A stretch of 64,000 bases of DNA from Sporobolomyces roseus. Lineage: Eukaryota; Basidiomycota; Microbotryomycetes; Sporidiobolales; Sporidiobolaceae. The notes beneath the pieces are model-generated. The model worked only from the letters and a program-made list of their open reading frames with translations, did no database searches and had not been told where the DNA came from. The position numbers and the translations under genes are program-made. Shown here piece by piece: positions 59,850 through 64,000 of the stretch (position 1 is the first letter of the stretch; every line of letters starts with the position of its first letter). The stretch lies in contig JADILM010000008.1 of assembly GCA_016617785.1 (NCBI GenBank), positions 558,001 to 622,000 on the forward strand, given 5' to 3'.

Positions 59850-62800
59850 ATGGTAAGCTCTCCCTCTATCTCCAAGTGTCGCTTATCTCATGCTGACCCT
59901 CATCGCTTGATCTCTGTTTCAGTCTGATTATCGTCAACATGGCGGGTATCCACAACAAGGAGGAGGTCATTACCCACCCCAAGGTCAACAGAGATTCTAT
60001 CAGAATGGTTACAACGGTCAACAAGGTCCTTTAATGGGTCCAGCAGGTTATCAAAGAAAACGACAAAGAGGTAACCATCTATTCCCTCTCTCTCTTCTCA
60101 CTTCTCTTTGAAGCTGTACTGATCAAGTGTGAACGAGTAGATGAGGATGGACAGGATGGAGGAAATTTCAGAAGGAGAACTGATGAGAGAGGGAATTATG
60201 GAGGACAACAGGGGAGACAACCGAGAGGGACTGGCAATTACGAGAGGGGAATGGGTCAACAACAATCTTTTCAAGCTAGTCAAAACAAGTTCAAAGAGAA
60301 CTTGTGGAAATTGGGAAGTCACGAGGTGAGGAGTCACTCTTCAAATCTACAGGTCGTTGCATTTCTGCTGACTTTCGTTGAATGCCTCGACTTGACAGGA
60401 ATACGATCCAATCGTAGAGATCCCTCAACTGGCACAAGAAATAGAATCCTGGTTCTTCAGAGAGAAACCTTTAGTATTCCTCGCTTTCAGAGCTGCGTAC
60501 GTCTCCCTCCCTTCTTCCTCTTCTCTCTCTCGTCTCCCTCTTTACTCACATTCTCCTCTCTCTTCATAGCGTTTCCGAACTCCCTCACAAATTACACCAC
60601 TACGCTTCACTCCTAGCCCACCTCTCGCTCAAATCAGTAACACCTCCCGTCTCCCTCGCATCCCGTATCTCTTCCGTCCCAACTCCTTCTTCTTACCCTC
60701 CCTCTTCCCCAGCCGCTCCTGGTCTTCCCGCCAAACCAATCGATTCAAACGGTCTACCTCCCAAACCAGTTTCATCTGAAGAAGCAGAGCAAGAAGGTGG
60801 GGAGAAGAAACAAGGAGAAGTAGAAGGAGAAGAGAAAGAAGTTGTTCGAGTGAATGTAGGTAAAGAGATTGTAGAAGATTTAATGAAAGCTTTTCAAGCG
60901 TTCTTGGATGAGAGGAAATGGCGTTCAGTTAGATACTGCGTAAAAACTTTCCCTCCTTCTTCTTCTTTCTCTCTTCTCGTGGTTTGTTCTTGCTGATCGA
61001 ATTTCGAGTGTACAGGTGATCCTTTTCGCTCAATTAACTTCTTTACCACTTTCATCACCCCTCATCGCTTCAACCTCTCTCTTGACTCTCTTATCATCCT
61101 TCCTCTCAGTACTCGATGAACCAGGATTACGTTCTTCTCGAGGTGATGAATGTGTCAGGATCATTGTCGAGGCATTATTGAGGTTGGAAGTGGATGAACA
61201 CGAGTTCGAATTGGGTGGTGGAGAGTCACTCAAGGAGGGAGTTAGGGTTTATGGCGAGTCGAGAAGGGTAGAGAAGGATTGTTTTGCAGATGAAGAAACT
61301 AAAGGACAATGGGTTGATGTACGCCCCCCTCTCTTCTCATTCCTCACTTACTCAGCTAACGAGGTAAAAAAAAAAACGGAGGTGAACAGAATCTTGAACA
61401 TTTGATTTCAACCCTCTTCACTTCCAATTCCGAAGGTCACTCAGTCTCTTCAGTTCTCCCACCTCCTTCCCTCCCTTCCCTCTCGAACCCTTCGGAAGAT
61501 TCGTCACCTCTCTACCTACCCATGATCCTAGTCCCCCCAGAACTAGACGAAACCGATTTGACTCTGTTATCAGGTACGACTGGTGCGACGGGTGAAAAAG
61601 CATTACCTGCACCATCTACTTCAGCTGGTTTGAGAGGTGATGAAGGAGTAGGTTACGAAGGGACTCGATTACAATTGAGGTTGTTCGAGGATGATAGTGT
61701 ACCTTCTTCGGAGGATCGAGCGGGAAACGTTTTGAGGGGTTTGATTAGTGATGTAGTGAATTTGTATGAGGTGAATAGGAAAGAAGGTGCTGGGGTATTG
61801 TTGGAGTTGCCGAGGTGGGTCAAGGAAGGTACTTTTAGGGATCCGAAAGTTAAGAAGAAGGACGAGGAGGAGATGGATGAGGAGAAGGAGAAACAAGGTC
61901 CTCAATGGAGTTTGGAGAATCTTATCGTTGAGGTAAAGTTTCAATCGATTCTTCTCTTTCTTTCTTATTGATCATCGACTAAGTGAGGAAGAATCGATTG
62001 CACATAGACTATCTTCAATTGTATTCTCTCTGTACCTTCCCCACCTCACCCTCTACCTTACTACCATTCCCTCCTAACCGAACTCTGTCGACTCTCCCCT
62101 CAAACGATCGCTCCATCCCTCGGTAAATCCGTTCGAAAACTTTACGCCTCGCTCGGAAACGATGAAGGAGGAGGTGGACTCATTGGGCGACCAGTTCTCG
62201 ATCCAAGCGGAATCAAGAGGTTCTCAGATTGGTTTTCGGTTCATTTGAGTAACTTTGGGTTCATGTGGGGTTGGGGGGATTGGGCGAGTGATATGGAAGT
62301 TAGTGATAAACATCCAAAGAGGGTTTTCGTTAAGAGGGTTATAGAGCTGGAAGTTAGGTTGAGTTATTATGATAGGATTAAAGGAACGATTCCTGAAACC
62401 ATGTTGGAAACTAATGTTATGGCGGATGATGCACCTGGTCCTGAATACGATTATGATTCATCTGGTGCGTCTTTTCTCTCTCTCGTCGAATCAGTGCAAG
62501 TAACTTGGCTGATTCGAGTGTGTAAGGTTGCACAGAAAACTCTCATGCTGCTGCAGCAAGTTCGTTCTTGAGATTGATCAGATCGAAAGCGTCAGTACAA
62601 GATGCAGAGGAAGAATTGAACCAGTTCCAGAAGAGTTTGGAATCAGAGGGGAAGAGTGAAGAAGAAGCAGAGAAGATCAAGAGGGATATGGCGGTTCAAA
62701 CAATTTTGAACGTTGGTTCGAGAAGTTTCTCTCATTTCCTCAATGCACTTGAACGGTACGCTCTCGCTCTCTCTCCCTGTCACGAATGACTTGAAGCTGA

Positions 62801-63626
62801 TACAGAGAGTGATAGATACTTGGTATTACTTCGCAACCTCTCTCCTTCCCCCTCCAAGAAACAAGATCTCCTTCACGCCGTCTCTACCTTCTGGCGTAGG
62901 AACGGTCAATTCCATTTGATCGTACTCGACAAACTCCTCCAATACCGTCTACTCGAACCTTCAGACGTGATCGATTGGGTCTTCTCCCCTCAAGTCGAAG
63001 GCGAGAAGAGGAAAACTTGGGCCGATTTGGATCTGTGGAGTGCGGTAGCTGTCGTGTTGAGGACTTTGGAGAGTAGGACAGAGGCGGGGAAAGGAAGAGT
63101 TGAGGGATTGAAGAGGGAACAAGAGACGAGAGAAGCAGAGAAAAGTGCTCAAGGTGAAAATGCGGAAGGTGATGGAGGTGAGTCGTTGCCAATCCTCTAT
63201 AAACTTTCTAATATGAGCTGAAGCAGAGCGGTGAATGTTCACAGATGCTACGATTCAAGATGCGACGACGAATCCAGAAATCAATTCGGCCATTTCATAC
63301 CTATCTGAACTCGAATCTGAACAGAACGAAGTCGTCGTACAAATCGTTGAACACTTTGTCAAACTCTTGCCCGAGGATGTCGATAAAGATGATTGGGAGA
63401 TTTGGTGGATCGAGGGATGGTTCAGAGAATTCTGTCGAACTGTGAGTCACCCAACTTCCTTCTTCGATTGTTCGGAGCTGATGTGTTTCGCTGTGAACAG
63501 GGTCTCCCACCCAAGATGTACACGAGGAGTGGGTTGGTCGACAAGTTGAGTAAAGTTGAAATTCCTGCGAAGAGTGCGGTGAGGACGATTTTGAACGCGA
63601 ACAAGATTTGGAGTGAATTCTCTTGA
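59850..63626 (+). CDS. CBC1: Nuclear cap-binding complex large subunit (CBC1/CBP80)
   Basis: This MIF4G-repeat protein pairs with CBP20 to bind the mRNA cap in the nucleus. Exon 1 is just ATG (59850-59852), followed by an intron to 59932. The Gln/Gly/Tyr-rich start is SDYRQHGGYPQQGGG, then FRRRTDERGNYGGQQG. MIF4G repeats: EIVEDLMKAFQAFLDERKWR, ILFAQLTSLPLSS, CVRIIVEALLRLEVDE, then YYHSLLTELCRLSPQTIAPS and SDWFSVHLSNFGFMWGWGDW, a strongly conserved CBP80 signature. RNGQFHLIVLDKLLQYRLLE and PSDVIDWVFSP follow. The gene ends AVRTILNANKIWSEFS. Eight or more introns. Identity is firm; the start-only first exon is inferred from the lack of any other in-frame ATG upstream of the conserved sequence. 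Confidence 0.91.
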
Positions 63627-63778
63627 TTTGTGTCGAGTGTAGTCAACTGTAGCAATGAATGAAGGAATCTGTCTCTCTCTATATTCGTTGCGAAGTTGCC
63701 ACGTGTCTGTTGAAGTTTACCGAAAGAATCGCTGCGAACTTTCTCTCCCTTTTCCCTCCCATTTACTCAATTTTGAGC

Positions 63779-64000
63779 ATGCGCGCCTTAGCTCTACCAC
63801 TACTACTCTTAGCAGTCCTACCTCTAATAGCAGCTCAACTCCCCGACAACGCCTCTGATCTTCCCATCTCTCATCTCCTTTCACTCGCTCAATCCGCTCT
63901 CTCAACGGGCAAGACCTCAGACGCCTTATCAATCTACGATTACTGCCTCGAACGAGATTCATCCGATTTCTCTACCTTGTACAAGAGAGCGACGGTCAGA
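63779..64000 (+). CDS. ER DnaJ/TPR co-chaperone, N-terminus (P58IPK/DNAJC3-like; partial)
   Basis: The window ends inside this gene. The visible 74 residues start with a clear signal peptide (MRALALPLLLLAVLPLIAAQ), then a first TPR: ISHLLSLAQSALSTGKTSDA, LSIYDYCLERDSSDFSTLYK, RATVR. This signal-plus-TPR start, and the STLYKRATVR motif, are typical of the lumenal TPR-DnaJ co-chaperone of the P58IPK type, which helps Hsp70 (BiP) in the endoplasmic reticulum. The J domain would lie beyond the window, so the assignment rests on the N-terminus only. Confidence 0.68.
   Translation, partial: MRALALPLLLLAVLPLIAAQLPDNASDLPISHLLSLAQSALSTGKTSDALSIYDYCLERDSSDFSTLYKRATVR

Overview
This is a nuclear contig from a fungus, almost certainly a basidiomycete yeast, and Pucciniomycotina is the most likely subphylum. 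Nearly every gene is broken by many short introns of about 50-110 bp. These start with GTGAG, GTAAG or GTATG, carry a CTGAC-type branch site, and end in CAG or TAG. The gene content is fungal: KRE6- and KRE9-like cell wall genes, RIM9/palI, a glucoamylase with a starch-binding domain, and VFA1. Species cannot be named from the sequence alone. Gene coordinates below run from start codon to stop codon and include introns.

Layout. From 1 to 11 kb: the 5' end of the clathrin heavy chain gene (-), a BTB-domain gene (-), a KRE6/SKN1 glycoside hydrolase 16 gene (-), RIM9/palI (+) and a universal-stress-protein gene (-). From 11 to 23.3 kb: phospholipase D (PLD1/SPO14), isocitrate lyase and a secreted KRE9-like GPI protein, all +. 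From 23.4 to 33.7 kb: splicing factor SF3B1 (-), ARL2 GTPase (-), mitochondrial glycine carrier SLC25A38/HEM25 (+), VFA1 (+) and FYV7 (+). From 33.9 to 46.7 kb: RNA polymerase III largest subunit (-), glucoamylase (+), mitochondrial ribosomal protein uL24m (-) and TRM11 (+). From 46.8 to 58 kb lies the accessory part: three consecutive head-to-head pairs of F-box genes, each a minus-strand 'family A' gene and a plus-strand 'family B' gene sharing a 335-400 bp promoter region, followed by a second BTB gene. From 58 to 64 kb: ELP4 (-), CBC1/CBP80 (+) and the start of an ER DnaJ/TPR co-chaperone (+).

Most of the window is conserved housekeeping sequence: RNA synthesis and processing (RPC1, SF3B1, CBC1, FYV7, TRM11, ELP4), membrane traffic (CHC1, PLD1, ARL2, VFA1), mitochondria (SLC25A38, uL24m), carbon metabolism (ICL1, glucoamylase) and cell wall or pH sensing (KRE6, KRE9-like, RIM9). 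Head-to-head gene pairs with short shared promoters are common.

The most interesting region is 46.8-58 kb. Three copies of an A/B F-box module keep the same intron positions (A exon 1 is 439, 439 and 433 nt; B proteins are 437, 438 and 440 aa) and share promoter elements, yet their leucine-rich bodies have diverged. One B copy has lost its exon-1 start codon and appears to restart at the first codon of exon 2. The neighbouring BTB gene has a paralogue at the far left of the window with the same three-exon structure. Together they look like a lineage-specific expansion of putative ubiquitin-ligase substrate adaptors. A second theme is tiny exons: a start-codon-only exon in CBC1 and exons of 9-16 nt in KRE6, PLD1 and the glucoamylase gene.
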